Both the position numbers and the translations under genes were made by a program. From contig NZ_CP046703.1 in the NCBI RefSeq assembly GCF_009873495.1, forward strand, positions 1,922,001-1,986,000: DNA of 64,000 bases. The letters are read 5' to 3'. The notes under the pieces are model-generated. The model was not told the origin of the DNA. It was given only the letters and a program-made list of their open reading frames with translations, and searched no databases. The number at the start of each line of letters is the position of its first letter. The stretch's first letter is position 1. Below, piece after piece: positions 35,698 through 44,165 of this stretch. The stretch comes from Nostoc sp. ATCC 53789. Lineage in GTDB: Bacteria > Cyanobacteriota > Cyanobacteriia > Cyanobacteriales > Nostocaceae.

Positions 35698-36150
35698 ATG
35701 CAAACTTCAACCATGCGTAAACCAATTATTCTTGCACCAGGAGAAGGTAATCAATTTTCAATTATGGGTGGACAATTTACCACCAAAGCAACTGGTGAAG
35801 AGACAAATCAAGCTTGGAAAATTTATGAAATTACAGACACAGAAGAAAATGGGCCACCACTGCACACTCACCCTTGGGAAGAGGCATTTTATATTCTCGA
35901 AGGAGAACTAGACATCCAAGTTGGTACAGAAACAATTTTGGCATCAACCGGCTTTTTTGTTAACATTCCTCACAATGCACCACACGCCTTCAAGATTCGT
36001 TCTGCTACTGCTAAATTTCTGGTTTTAATTGCACCTCAAGGGGCGAAAAACTTTTATGAAGAAATGGGTCAAGTCGCAGATAACCTACCGCCAAACATGG
36101 ACAAAATACAGCCTCTTTTGAACAAATATGGATTGCAATTTCTGGCGTGA
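35698..36150 (+). CDS. cupin-domain protein
   Basis: A 150-residue single-domain cupin. Motif 1 is [22 protein letters not shown] (H-x-H-x4-E metal ligands), motif 2 is [16 protein letters not shown] with the fourth His. Both motifs are complete, so metal binding is likely. Relatives include quercetinase-like oxygenases and small sensor cupins, and the substrate cannot be inferred. Start at 35698 or the ATG five codons later ([12 protein letters not shown]). It is downstream of direct-repeat promoter site D, linking it to the RiPP adaptor and precursor genes by regulation. Confidence 0.85.
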   Translation: MQTSTMRKPIILAPGEGNQFSIMGGQFTTKATGEETNQAWKIYEITDTEENGPPLHTHPWEEAFYILEGELDIQVGTETILASTGFFVNIPHNAPHAFKIRSATAKFLVLIAPQGAKNFYEEMGQVADNLPPNMDKIQPLLNKYGLQFLA

Positions 36151-36167
36151 ATCTTTCGTTTGGATGT

Positions 36168-36194
36168 AGGGCGTACAGCTAGCTAGTACGCCCT
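36168..36194. repeat. hairpin after the cupin gene
   Basis: AGGGCGTAC pairs with GTACGCCCT over 9 bases. There is no T-run, so terminator function is uncertain. Confidence 0.5.
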
Positions 36195-36267
36195 TACGGA
36201 GAAAAGCTATACACAAACACGCAAAATTTGCATTTGTTGACAAATAAATCTATTTCTAGAAAGCAAT

Positions 36268-36810
36268 ATGTACTCAATAACAAAACCAAAAGCTGCTCAA
36301 CTTTTAACTACTAGTGCGTTGAGTTTGGGACTCATCGCTAGCCTTGTTTTTTACCCAAGCGCAAGTCAAGCGGGTAAAAATGATGCTGGAGTACCTGCCG
36401 AACTCCAGGGTGAGTGGCGGTATGGTCGAATCTCGTCTATCCAATACCAAGACAGCTACACAGGTCGGCCAGCAGCCCCAAATGGTTCAAGTGATCAATT
36501 TCAACTCGCATCTAACGGTAACTACCAGCGAAATCGGCTGCTTCAAATCACCACTTATAACTGTGAATCTAATCTCTTCATACAGGAAAAAGGCAAAGTT
36601 AAGATTGAAGGTCAACGTCTGACTTTCCAACCTAGCGACAGCACATCCAAAGGGCAAATCTGCAATAGCGGGCGTACCTACTCCAGCCGCAATTCGGCAA
36701 AGGCTGAAACTTACGAGTGGTCGATTGAAACGAATGAATCCGGGCAGCAAGTTCTATTGCTTGCGACCCCCGATGGCAAGGGTCTAGCTCACTATGGGCG
36801 ACCTCAATAG
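36268..36810 (+). CDS. secreted hypothetical protein
   Basis: A 180-residue protein with a signal peptide (TTSALSLGLIASLVFYPSASQA, cleavage near residue 35). The mature part is beta-rich: ELQGEWRYGRISSIQYQD, FQLASNGNYQRNRLLQITTYNC, VKIEGQRLTFQPSD, then a second Cys near ICNSGRTYSS, so one disulfide is possible. The G-x-W start and strand pattern resemble small lipocalin-like export proteins, but I do not recognise the family. It lies between the cupin and the VOC-like gene, both of which have the conserved promoter element; it has none of its own. Confidence 0.65.
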   Translation: MYSITKPKAAQLLTTSALSLGLIASLVFYPSASQAGKNDAGVPAELQGEWRYGRISSIQYQDSYTGRPAAPNGSSDQFQLASNGNYQRNRLLQITTYNCESNLFIQEKGKVKIEGQRLTFQPSDSTSKGQICNSGRTYSSRNSAKAETYEWSIETNESGQQVLLLATPDGKGLAHYGRPQ

Positions 36811-36932
36811 ATATCAGTTTAAAAAGAATGTAGAGACGCGAAAGCGAGTAGCGAAGCCCAGCCCAGCCTAATTTCGCGTCTCTTGCCTTAACCGAACCCT
36901 ATTGCAATACATCTTGGATTATCCATTTTTTC

Positions 36933-36966
36933 TCTCCCCTAGTTTTCCCCGATTGCTTTGTAATCT
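36933..36966 (+). promoter_or_regulatory. direct-repeat promoter element, site E (VOC-like gene)
   Basis: TCTCCCC-TAGT-TTTCCCC-GAT-N7-TAATCT. The -10 box ends only 27 bases before the ATG at 36993, giving a short leader with GAGG as ribosome site. This close position supports reading TAATCT as a true -10. Confidence 0.75.
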
Positions 36967-36992
36967 ATAAAATATCGAACTGAGGTTATCCC

Positions 36993-37475
36993 ATGATTCA
37001 TCATATTTCAATTGCTGTTAGAAACCCCAGCCATGTTGCTCAAGTTCTGGCAGAAATTTTAAAAGCACAAGCTGTTCCATTTCCTCCTAACCCAGGAAGC
37101 TATATGGTTATACCTTTTGATGAATACGGTACAGCCATTGAACTCTATCCTTTAGGCTCTCAAATTGAACCTGGTGAAAATGATGAAGAATGCGTATTTG
37201 TCCGTACTGCAATTACTTCTATGTACACAGATATTCATGCAGCTATTTCTGTACCCATCAGCCAAAAAGAAATTGAACAAATAGGTGTCCGTGAAGATTG
37301 GCGTGTAGTGCGCTGTAACCGCGATTCTTTCTTTGATGTGATTGAGTTCTGGGTGGAAAACAGATTAATGATTGAATTGCTAACACCAGAAATGGCATCT
37401 CAATATTTGAAATTTGCCACTCAGCAAGAAAATCTAAAATATTTTGTGGCAGAACCAGCTTTAGCAACAACTTGA
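36993..37475 (+). CDS. VOC/glyoxalase-like hypothetical protein
   Basis: A 160-residue soluble protein. MIHHISIAVRNPSHVAQVLAEIL is a typical first beta-alpha unit of vicinal-oxygen-chelate proteins (H-x-x-I-x-V at the start), and GTAIELYP fits the paired strand with a Glu ligand. The second half (HAAISVPISQKEIEQIGVREDWRVVRC...FWVENRLMIELLTPE) could be the second module. Metal ligands are not fully clear, so enzyme activity is uncertain. Strong promoter element E directly upstream; it is transcribed alone. Confidence 0.65.
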   Translation: MIHHISIAVRNPSHVAQVLAEILKAQAVPFPPNPGSYMVIPFDEYGTAIELYPLGSQIEPGENDEECVFVRTAITSMYTDIHAAISVPISQKEIEQIGVREDWRVVRCNRDSFFDVIEFWVENRLMIELLTPEMASQYLKFATQQENLKYFVAEPALATT

Positions 37476-37522
37476 TAAATATTTATAGCAATCCTATTTG
37501 GTTTGCAATTCTCGCAAACCGC

Positions 37523-37555
37523 AGATCCTCGGCTTCTCAAATAAATCGGGGATCT
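37523..37555. repeat. hairpin related to the 1892-1924 repeat
   Basis: AGATCC and GGATCT arms with AAATAAATCGGGGATCT shared with the 1892 copy. The inner stem is weaker here. It lies just after the VOC-like gene. Confidence 0.5.
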
Positions 37556-37620
37556 TGTTGATCGCGAATGATTAAGAATTGCTATATTAATTTTTTTAAT
37601 TTAAGTACGTTTGCAACTAA

Positions 37621-37649
37621 AGAGCTATGCCCGCCGCAGGCATAGCTCT
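37621..37649. repeat. perfect palindrome before the Rpn relic
   Basis: AGAGCTATGCC and GGCATAGCTCT are exact 11-bp inverted repeats around CGCCGCA. It lies at the broken 5' edge of the Rpn-like fragment. Confidence 0.6.
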
Positions 37650-37655
37650 TTGGTT

Positions 37656-38051
37656 ATGGTAAATAACAGAAGTGCTGAATGTTTGCGTTTGTTAGCGACT
37701 TTACGACTCGATCCAGCACGAATGAAGATGATTGGTGGGTTTGTTGATACTTATCTCAAATTAAATGTAGCAGAAGAAGAGATTTTTCAAACTGAGATTG
37801 CTAAATTTGAAGTAGCCAAACAAGAGGTAGTTATGGAAATTGTTACTAGTTGGGAATTAAAAGGAATACAAAAGGGAAAGCTAGAAATAATTATGCGCCA
37901 GCTAAATCGTAAAATTGGTGAGGTTACACCTGAATTAGAAGAACGTATTTGCCAATTATCAACTACACAATTAGAAGATTTAGCAGAAGCTTTGTTAGGT
38001 TTTGGCAATGCAGGTGATTTGGTAGCTTGGTTAAATGGGCTGGAGGAGTAA
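37656..38051 (+). pseudogene. truncated Rpn/DUF4351-type protein (N-terminal nuclease domain missing)
   Basis: About 130 codons beginning near SAECLRLLATLRLDPARMKMIGGFVDTYLKL, which in relatives lies after the PD-(D/E)XK nuclease core. The C-terminus has the DUF4351-like LEIIMRQLNRKIGEVTPELEERICQLSTTQLEDLAEALLGF. No nuclease motif is present and no good ribosome site precedes the first ATG. The palindrome at 37621-37649 marks the breakpoint. A short protein could still be made, but the gene is best seen as a remnant. Confidence 0.7.
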
Positions 38052-38225
38052 CAATTAATATATTCATAATTTTTGTAGAGGCTTGAGGAATACGCTTCTC
38101 TACATTTTTTGTCACAGCCGATCGCACAATATTAACAGGCGAAAATTGAGTGTTTGAAATCCACCTGCGTGGGTAAAGCCTCGTGTAGATGCGGTTTCTA
38201 GCCGCCCATTTAACGTTAAGTTGAC

Positions 38226-41200
38226 TCAGTTACAATTTTCTTCCGTTACATCAATAATTTCATCAAAGCAGAAACTTCGGACTAAATTTGTCAATTTGTC
38301 TGCCAAAGTAGAATGTGTTGGTGGAATTTGCTCAATTAGTTGAAAAATCCTTTCGGCATCGACTTCAACAGCTGCCTGATTAAGTTCTGTTACCCATTGG
38401 GCAGGCATAATGGTAATTGCAGAGCGAAGATCCAAAATAGAAAATTGAATATTCTTTAGGTTATTGTCTGTTGCATCTTCACTGCTTTCTTCTGTACAGA
38501 TATAACGCACCTGCAAATATTCAGCTATCTTTTCAAAAATTACCTGCTCACGAAATGGCTTACGAACTAAGTCGTCGCAACCTGCGGCTAAGATACTCGC
38601 TTGTTGTTCTTCAAAAGCACTGGCAGTTAGGGCAATAATTACAGTGCGGTGATTTGTATTTGTATTTCTTTCCCTGGCTCTAATCTCTTTAGTTGCATCG
38701 TAGCCGTTCATTACAGGCATCCGCATATCCATCCAAATAAGATGAGGCTGCCAAGTTTGCCACATTGCGATCGCTTCTTGTCCATTATTCGCAGCCTTAA
38801 TTTCAAAGCCAATGCTACCAAGAAGTTGCACAATTAAATCGCGGTTTTCTTTACGGTCATCCACTACCAGAATCCGGTAAGAGGGTTGGCCTGCTGCTAG
38901 CTCGATGACACGTCCCTTATTCAACCTTGGTGAAACTTTCAATGCTGCGGCTAAATTTACTTGGATGTCAAAGCTAAAAATAGATCCTTGTCCAGGACTA
39001 CTAGTTAAGTAAATATCACCACCCAGCAACCGCACAAATTGACGGCTGATTGTCAGTCCTAGCCCAGTTCCTTCTTTGGTTTGGATACCACTTGTTGTCT
39101 GGACAAAAGGCTGAAACAAGTTATTCATTTCTTCTGGTGCTATTCCCCGTCCAGTGTCTTCGACTTCAAAGTGAAGGGATGGGGAAGAGGCAGAGGGGCA
39201 GAGGGGCAGAGGGGCAGAGGGGCAGAGGGGCAGAGGGGCAGAGGGGCAGAGGGGCAGAGGGGAAAGACTTACTGCAACTTCTCCCCTGCTCCCCTGCTCC
39301 CCTGCTCCCCTGCTCCCCTGCTCCCCGCTCCCTAAGCTCACTCGCAACGTTACTCCCCCTGTTTGAGTAAACTTAACGGCGTTACCCAAAAGGTTAATGA
39401 GAACTTGGCGGAGTTTCCCCTCATCTGTCTGGATATAACGGGGAAGATTGGGAGCAATTTCAAATCTGAGGAATAATTGCTTTGTTTGTGCCTTTACCTG
39501 AAACATTTCTTGTAATGTTTGCAACAGCAGATAAAGGTCGAAGTCTTCAGGGGTGAAAATGATTTGTCCAGCCTCAATTTTGGACATTTCTAGGACATCG
39601 TTAATCAGGTTGAGCAAGTGTTCGCCACTGCGGTTAATGGTAGCTAAAGATTCACGTTGGTTTGAGTTGAGGCTAGTATCTCGTTCCATTAACTGAGAAA
39701 AACCCAGGATGGCATTGAGAGGCGTGCGGAGTTCGTGGCTCATATTAGCGAGAAAAGCACTTTTAGCTTGGTTGGCAGTTTCGGCTGCTTCTTTGGCAAT
39801 TCTCAGCGCTTCTTCTGCTTGATGTCTGGCTCGACCGATCGCAATTATTTCACCTACCAGCTTCAATAGATTAATATCTTCTTGACTCCAGGTTTTCGAG
39901 CAGTGAATCATCGCTGCACCAACAAATCCCACTACTTTGCCAGCATGAACCATTGGCACTGCTAGTAAAGACTGAAACGACATACTTTCAAAAACTTTTC
40001 GCTCAGGTAGATGGGGTGGTAAATTTTCCACACAAGAGATTTGTCGATGCCTACCACGGAGAATCGGTTCGTAGAAATAGGGGAAAACTTCTACAGGCGA
40101 ACCTTTTGCAATATCAATCAATGGTGCAACATCTTCACCACACCATTCATGGATGAGGTGGAATTCACGTTGATCTTGGGAGCATTCAAAGATGCAACTG
40201 TGTTCGGCACTAATAAACTCAGCGATCGCTTGGAGTGTAAAATTAATTGCTGTTTCTAAATTTTGGTCAATAAATTGGCGAGAAATGCTACTGAGTAAAC
40301 TTTCTGCTTGAGTCCGACGTTGCAGAGCGGCTTCTGCTTGTTTGCGATCGCTAATATCACGCGCTACACCCACAATCTGGAAATTACCCTGGGCATCTTG
40401 TGTGCGGACTGCATTAGAAGTTAGCCAAACCCAGCCTTTAGTACGATGTTTGGCGCGGTACTCAGTACCAGAAATTCCCTCACCGGTTGCGAGGATAGTT
40501 TGGGCGACTTCTTGACATTTTTGCACATCGTCGGGATGAGTAAAGAATGCCAAAGAATTACCCTCCATTTCGCTGGGAGCAAATCCTGTAGTATTCAAAA
40601 TATTAGGGGAAATATATTTGAAAACCCCATCAGGACTCATCGCAAACAGCACATCATTGACCTTTTCGACGATAGTGCGAAACTTTAACTCGCTTTCTTG
40701 TAGGGCTGCTTCTGCTTGTTTGCGTTCCAATTCGGCACCGGCACGGGCAGCAAAGATTTTGATAATCAGTTCCCGTCCCGGATCGTGCTTCATTGGTTTG
40801 ACATCTATCACTGCTAGATGTCCAATGATTTCCCCAGAGGAACTGGTGAGAGGAACGCCAAAAAAACTCTCGGCATTCATCCTCACTAAATCTGCATCTT
40901 CAGGGAAAGCAGCTTGCACTCTTTGGGGGTAGTGGCATATATTGCCTTCCAAGGTGTGTTGACAAGGAGTGCCGTGCAAATGGTATTCCAAATTTTCGTT
41001 AATCGCCCCGCAAGACCAAAATGCCAAAGTGCGGACTTTAGTTTTCCGCTCATCATGAAACTCAGTGACTAGGGCATATTGAACTTGCAATACTTCAGCC
41101 AGGTAACGAACACAGGAATTGAAGAATTCATTACCTGTTTTTGCTGCTGTACCCTCAACAATTAAGCGTAAAGCCTGTTCTTGTTGTTTGCGATCGCTAA

Positions 41201-43853
41201 TATCTGTAAAAACCGAATCTAAACAGGATTCTTCGGCGTTGAGACGGAGTGACAACAGTAACCAAACAACCGAACCATCGAGTCGCTGTAGTGCTACTTC
41301 AAAATTACGAACTTCACCGTCTTTTTCTAACTCTGCTAACATGCGTGTGCGATCGCCTGGATTAGCATATAAGTCAGTTGTGAAGAACTTGCCAATCAAG
41401 TCAGCAGAAGAGGCAAAACCTAAAATCTCGGCACCGCGTTGATTAGCCTCGATAATCAATCCATCTTGTTGCCGAGTGCGAAAAATACCCACTTGAGAAT
41501 TTTCAAAGATGTTGCGGTATTTCATTTCACTACGCCGCAAAGCTTCTTCTGCTTGCTTGCGTTCTGTAATGTCACGCCCTACACCCAAAATAGCAACTGT
41601 GCCACTCTCAGGATTAATTGTCGAAGTATTAAAGTTGAACCATCGCCAGTTGCCATTTTTGTGTCTTAATCGCACCTCAATATCAGTCAGTTTTTCTCCA
41701 GTGGCAGCCTTTTGTAATGCTGCGGCGCTAGTTGCTAAATCTTCCGGTTTGGTAAACTCCACCACAGAATGACCTTCTATTTCCTCTAGGCTGTATCCCA
41801 TGATTGAGGTAACATTAGGCGAATGATAGGTAAAGATTCCATCTAGGTTAAGGACGAATATCAGGTCATTAGCATTTTCAACGATGCTACGGAACTTTAA
41901 CTCGCTTTGCTGGAGGGCTGCTTGAGCGCGTTTGCGTTCTGTGGCATCAGTGCCTACTGAAAGAATTTCGATTAAGTTTCCTTGTGCATCTAATATGGGT
42001 TTATTTGCCCAGACTATCCAGACGCGATCGCCATTTTTGCATAAGTTCTCATTTTCGTTGAATAGATAGTTTTCTGGGTGTTGACAAATATCAACCATTA
42101 ATGTCTGTAAGTCACGCCCAGAAGTCTCGGTTTCTGGAACAATTGTGCCGATGACATTACGCCCGATAATTTCATCTAAATCGAAGCCAAAAAGCCTTTG
42201 ACCGTAGTCATTTAAAAATATAATGTCACCGTTACTGTCCCAACGCAGAATAATACAGTTGGCTGTTTGCACCAAATCTCGATACTGGACTTCGCTTTGT
42301 CGTAAGGCTTCTTCAGTACGTTTACGGTCACTAATATCGCGCACCACTGCCAATATGTGTGGCTTACCGTTGTAAATGCAAGTCGTTCCTTTGACTTCCA
42401 CATCTATTAAAGTACCATTTTTGCAGATATCAACTGCTTGTCCATAAAATTGCTCACCAGATCGCGTTGTTTCCAGAAATTTTAGAAAAACTGAATGTGA
42501 GTTTGGGTGAATATAGACAGATGGATGTAAAGTGAGAAATTCTTCATAAGAATAACCGTGCATTTGACAAGCCGCAGGATTAACTTCAGCGACTTTTTCG
42601 GACTCTATATCAGTAATAAATAGTCCATCATTGATTGCTTCAAAAATAGTGCGATATTGCAACTCACTTTGCCTTAGTGCTTCTTCTGACCTTTGGCGTT
42701 GGGTAATATCGCGGAAAGTCCACACTCTACCAATAATCTGTTCGCCAATGCGCTGAGGACAGGAGTATCGCTCAAATATCCTACCATCTTGTAGTTCTAA
42801 GCAATCATAACTAACTACTTCCGGCTGTGAATACAATTCTCGGACTCGTTGCAAAAACGTATCGGGGTCTTTTAGCTGGTTTGCCAAATACCCTAGTCGC
42901 TGAGGATGATCTGGTTCTGTCAAAAGTTCTGGTGGAATTGACCACATTTCTAAGAACTTTTGGTTATGAGTAGTAATATTACTTAAACTATCAACTACTA
43001 AGATACCGTCTTGAATCGATTCAAAGATAGCGCTTAACAAAGACAAAGAGTTTTCTAAGGCTACTTGAGTTTGTTTGCGCTCGCTCAAATCCCTTCCTAA
43101 AACCACCAGAGCCTTGCGTCTACCATCCTGGTGAAATAGGGGAGCTTTAATCATATCGACACTGCTGACTGTCCCATCAGGTCGAGGTATAATTTCTTCT
43201 ACCCGATGCACACATCCCAACTGCCAAGCTTGTTCATCTGTTTCGTTGCAGTTGAGTAAAGCATCGTGATAAAAATTGCTAAATTCTGCCAGTTCGGAAT
43301 CTGTTTTACCTTGATAATCAACCCCTTGTATCTCTAAAAATTCTAGGTTAGCCTGGTTTGACAGCAACCATTTTCCCTCGCCGTCCTTTAAGCAGATAAT
43401 ATCTGGTGTAGCGTTAATTAATGTCTGCAATCGCTCCTCAATCTCTTGCAAGGATTCTTGAGTTTGTTTCGCTAGCGTGATATCCCGAATCACCAGTATT
43501 GCACATCGATCGTCAGCCAGTTCGGTACAGCTACCGGAAATTTGTAGTGTTAAATTCCGCTCACCCTGCTGGTACTGATAATTTCCTGTTTCGTATTCCC
43601 CATTGAGTATCTGCACATCAGGATAGACTGGTTTTCCTGCTTGTGATAATGGTAGTAAGTCAGTTAATTTTGCGCCGCAGATATTGCCGTGGGGTTGATT
43701 TACCAGAGATTCAAAATGAGAATTGCACCATTGAATGCGTTGGTCTTCTCCTACCCAGACCACAGCATCAGCGATCGCACCTAATGTTACTTCCATCTTG
43801 GTGAGGGTAGCTTGCAATTGCTTCACCTGCTCCAATTGTTTAGCGCTCATCAC
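38226..43853 (-). CDS. giant hybrid histidine kinase, 8 PAS + 2 GAF + receiver
   Basis: A 1875-residue soluble protein. Seven PAS modules occupy about 10-895, then GAF (about 900-1060), PAS 8 (1070-1190), GAF (1200-1365), HisKA with [20 protein letters not shown], HATPase with N box [16 protein letters not shown]1 [12 protein letters not shown] and G2 [11 protein letters not shown], then a receiver ([30 protein letters not shown]) and a C-terminal tail. The first GAF contains a [19 protein letters not shown] stretch. The oddity is a low-complexity insert of roughly 45 residues between N and G1 boxes, encoded by 8-bp DNA repeats. It is likely to signal through a phosphorelay; the multi-receiver regulator at 44.2 kb, with a Hpt domain, is a plausible partner. 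Confidence 0.92.
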   Translation of the reverse strand: MMSAKQLEQVKQLQATLTKMEVTLGAIADAVVWVGEDQRIQWCNSHFESLVNQPHGNICGAKLTDLLPLSQAGKPVYPDVQILNGEYETGNYQYQQGERNLTLQISGSCTELADDRCAILVIRDITLAKQTQESLQEIEERLQTLINATPDIICLKDGEGKWLLSNQANLEFLEIQGVDYQGKTDSELAEFSNFYHDALLNCNETDEQAWQLGCVHRVEEIIPRPDGTVSSVDMIKAPLFHQDGRRKALVVLGRDLSERKQTQVALENSLSLLSAIFESIQDGILVVDSLSNITTHNQKFLEMWSIPPELLTEPDHPQRLGYLANQLKDPDTFLQRVRELYSQPEVVSYDCLELQDGRIFERYSCPQRIGEQIIGRVWTFRDITQRQRSEEALRQSELQYRTIFEAINDGLFITDIESEKVAEVNPAACQMHGYSYEEFLTLHPSVYIHPNSHSVFLKFLETTRSGEQFYGQAVDICKNGTLIDVEVKGTTCIYNGKPHILAVVRDISDRKRTEEALRQSEVQYRDLVQTANCIILRWDSNGDIIFLNDYGQRLFGFDLDEIIGRNVIGTIVPETETSGRDLQTLMVDICQHPENYLFNENENLCKNGDRVWIVWANKPILDAQGNLIEILSVGTDATERKRAQAALQQSELKFRSIVENANDLIFVLNLDGIFTYHSPNVTSIMGYSLEEIEGHSVVEFTKPEDLATSAAALQKAATGEKLTDIEVRLRHKNGNWRWFNFNTSTINPESGTVAILGVGRDITERKQAEEALRRSEMKYRNIFENSQVGIFRTRQQDGLIIEANQRGAEILGFASSADLIGKFFTTDLYANPGDRTRMLAELEKDGEVRNFEVALQRLDGSVVWLLLSLRLNAEESCLDSVFTDISDRKQQEQALRLIVEGTAAKTGNEFFNSCVRYLAEVLQVQYALVTEFHDERKTKVRTLAFWSCGAINENLEYHLHGTPCQHTLEGNICHYPQRVQAAFPEDADLVRMNAESFFGVPLTSSSGEIIGHLAVIDVKPMKHDPGRELIIKIFAARAGAELERKQAEAALQESELKFRTIVEKVNDVLFAMSPDGVFKYISPNILNTTGFAPSEMEGNSLAFFTHPDDVQKCQEVAQTILATGEGISGTEYRAKHRTKGWVWLTSNAVRTQDAQGNFQIVGVARDISDRKQAEAALQRRTQAESLLSSISRQFIDQNLETAINFTLQAIAEFISAEHSCIFECSQDQREFHLIHEWCGEDVAPLIDIAKGSPVEVFPYFYEPILRGRHRQISCVENLPPHLPERKVFESMSFQSLLAVPMVHAGKVVGFVGAAMIHCSKTWSQEDINLLKLVGEIIAIGRARHQAEEALRIAKEAAETANQAKSAFLANMSHELRTPLNAILGFSQLMERDTSLNSNQRESLATINRSGEHLLNLINDVLEMSKIEAGQIIFTPEDFDLYLLLQTLQEMFQVKAQTKQLFLRFEIAPNLPRYIQTDEGKLRQVLINLLGNAVKFTQTGGVTLRVSLGSGEQGSRGAGEQGSRGEVAVSLSPLPLCPSAPLPLCPSAPLPLCPSASSPSLHFEVEDTGRGIAPEEMNNLFQPFVQTTSGIQTKEGTGLGLTISRQFVRLLGGDIYLTSSPGQGSIFSFDIQVNLAAALKVSPRLNKGRVIELAAGQPSYRILVVDDRKENRDLIVQLLGSIGFEIKAANNGQEAIAMWQTWQPHLIWMDMRMPVMNGYDATKEIRARERNTNTNHRTVIIALTASAFEEQQASILAAGCDDLVRKPFREQVIFEKIAEYLQVRYICTEESSEDATDNNLKNIQFSILDLRSAITIMPAQWVTELNQAAVEVDAERIFQLIEQIPPTHSTLADKLTNLVRSFCFDEIIDVTEENCN
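39191..39320. repeat. two 8-bp tandem-repeat arrays inside the kinase ATPase domain
   Basis: CAGAGGGG is repeated 9 times at 39191-39262 and CTCCCCTG 5 times at 39281-39320, both within the coding sequence. Three units equal eight codons, which gives the PLPLCPSA peptide repeats. A gain or loss of one unit would shift the frame. Confidence 0.9.
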
Positions 43854-44028
43854 CCACTCCTTAATGTCTCCTGGTGTAGATAGAACAACTTGGTATAGTG
43901 ATTGTATCTATAGTTAATCGTTAAGATATTTAACCATAGCAAAACTACATACTGCCTTTAAATGTTACAGCATGAATACGGTTATCAACATCATTGAGGA
44001 TTAAAAGGGAAAGGTTTTGAATACATCC

Positions 44029-44119
44029 AGGACTTACGCAAGAACTCTCTAAAACTCTTATTCCTTTGTGTCCTTTGCGTCCTTTGCGGTTCGTTTGATC
44101 ATGATTTTGCGTAAGTCCT
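44029..44119. mobile_element. MITE-like element with AGGACTTACGCAA terminal inverted repeats
   Basis: Begins AGGACTTACGCAA and ends TTTGCGTAAGTCCT, 91 bp, with an internal GTGTCCTTTGCGTCCTTTGCGG tract. Degenerate copies lie at 6300-6390 and 33370-33452. No coding capacity. It fills the gap between the giant kinase gene and the multi-receiver regulator. Confidence 0.65.
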
Positions 44120-44165
44120 AACATCCTTTACCCAATACTCAAAAAGCCTTCTTTCCTATTGCCTT

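Noticed and set aside
37523-37555. AAATCGGGGATCT as a sixth direct-repeat promoter site
   Set aside because: It lacks the second TCTCCCC repeat and the spaced TANNNT box; it matches the 1892 hairpin repeat instead.
39050-39370. Plus-strand frames of 84-106 codons with RGAEGQRG repeats
   Set aside because: Products of the 8-bp repeats on the strand opposite the giant kinase gene.
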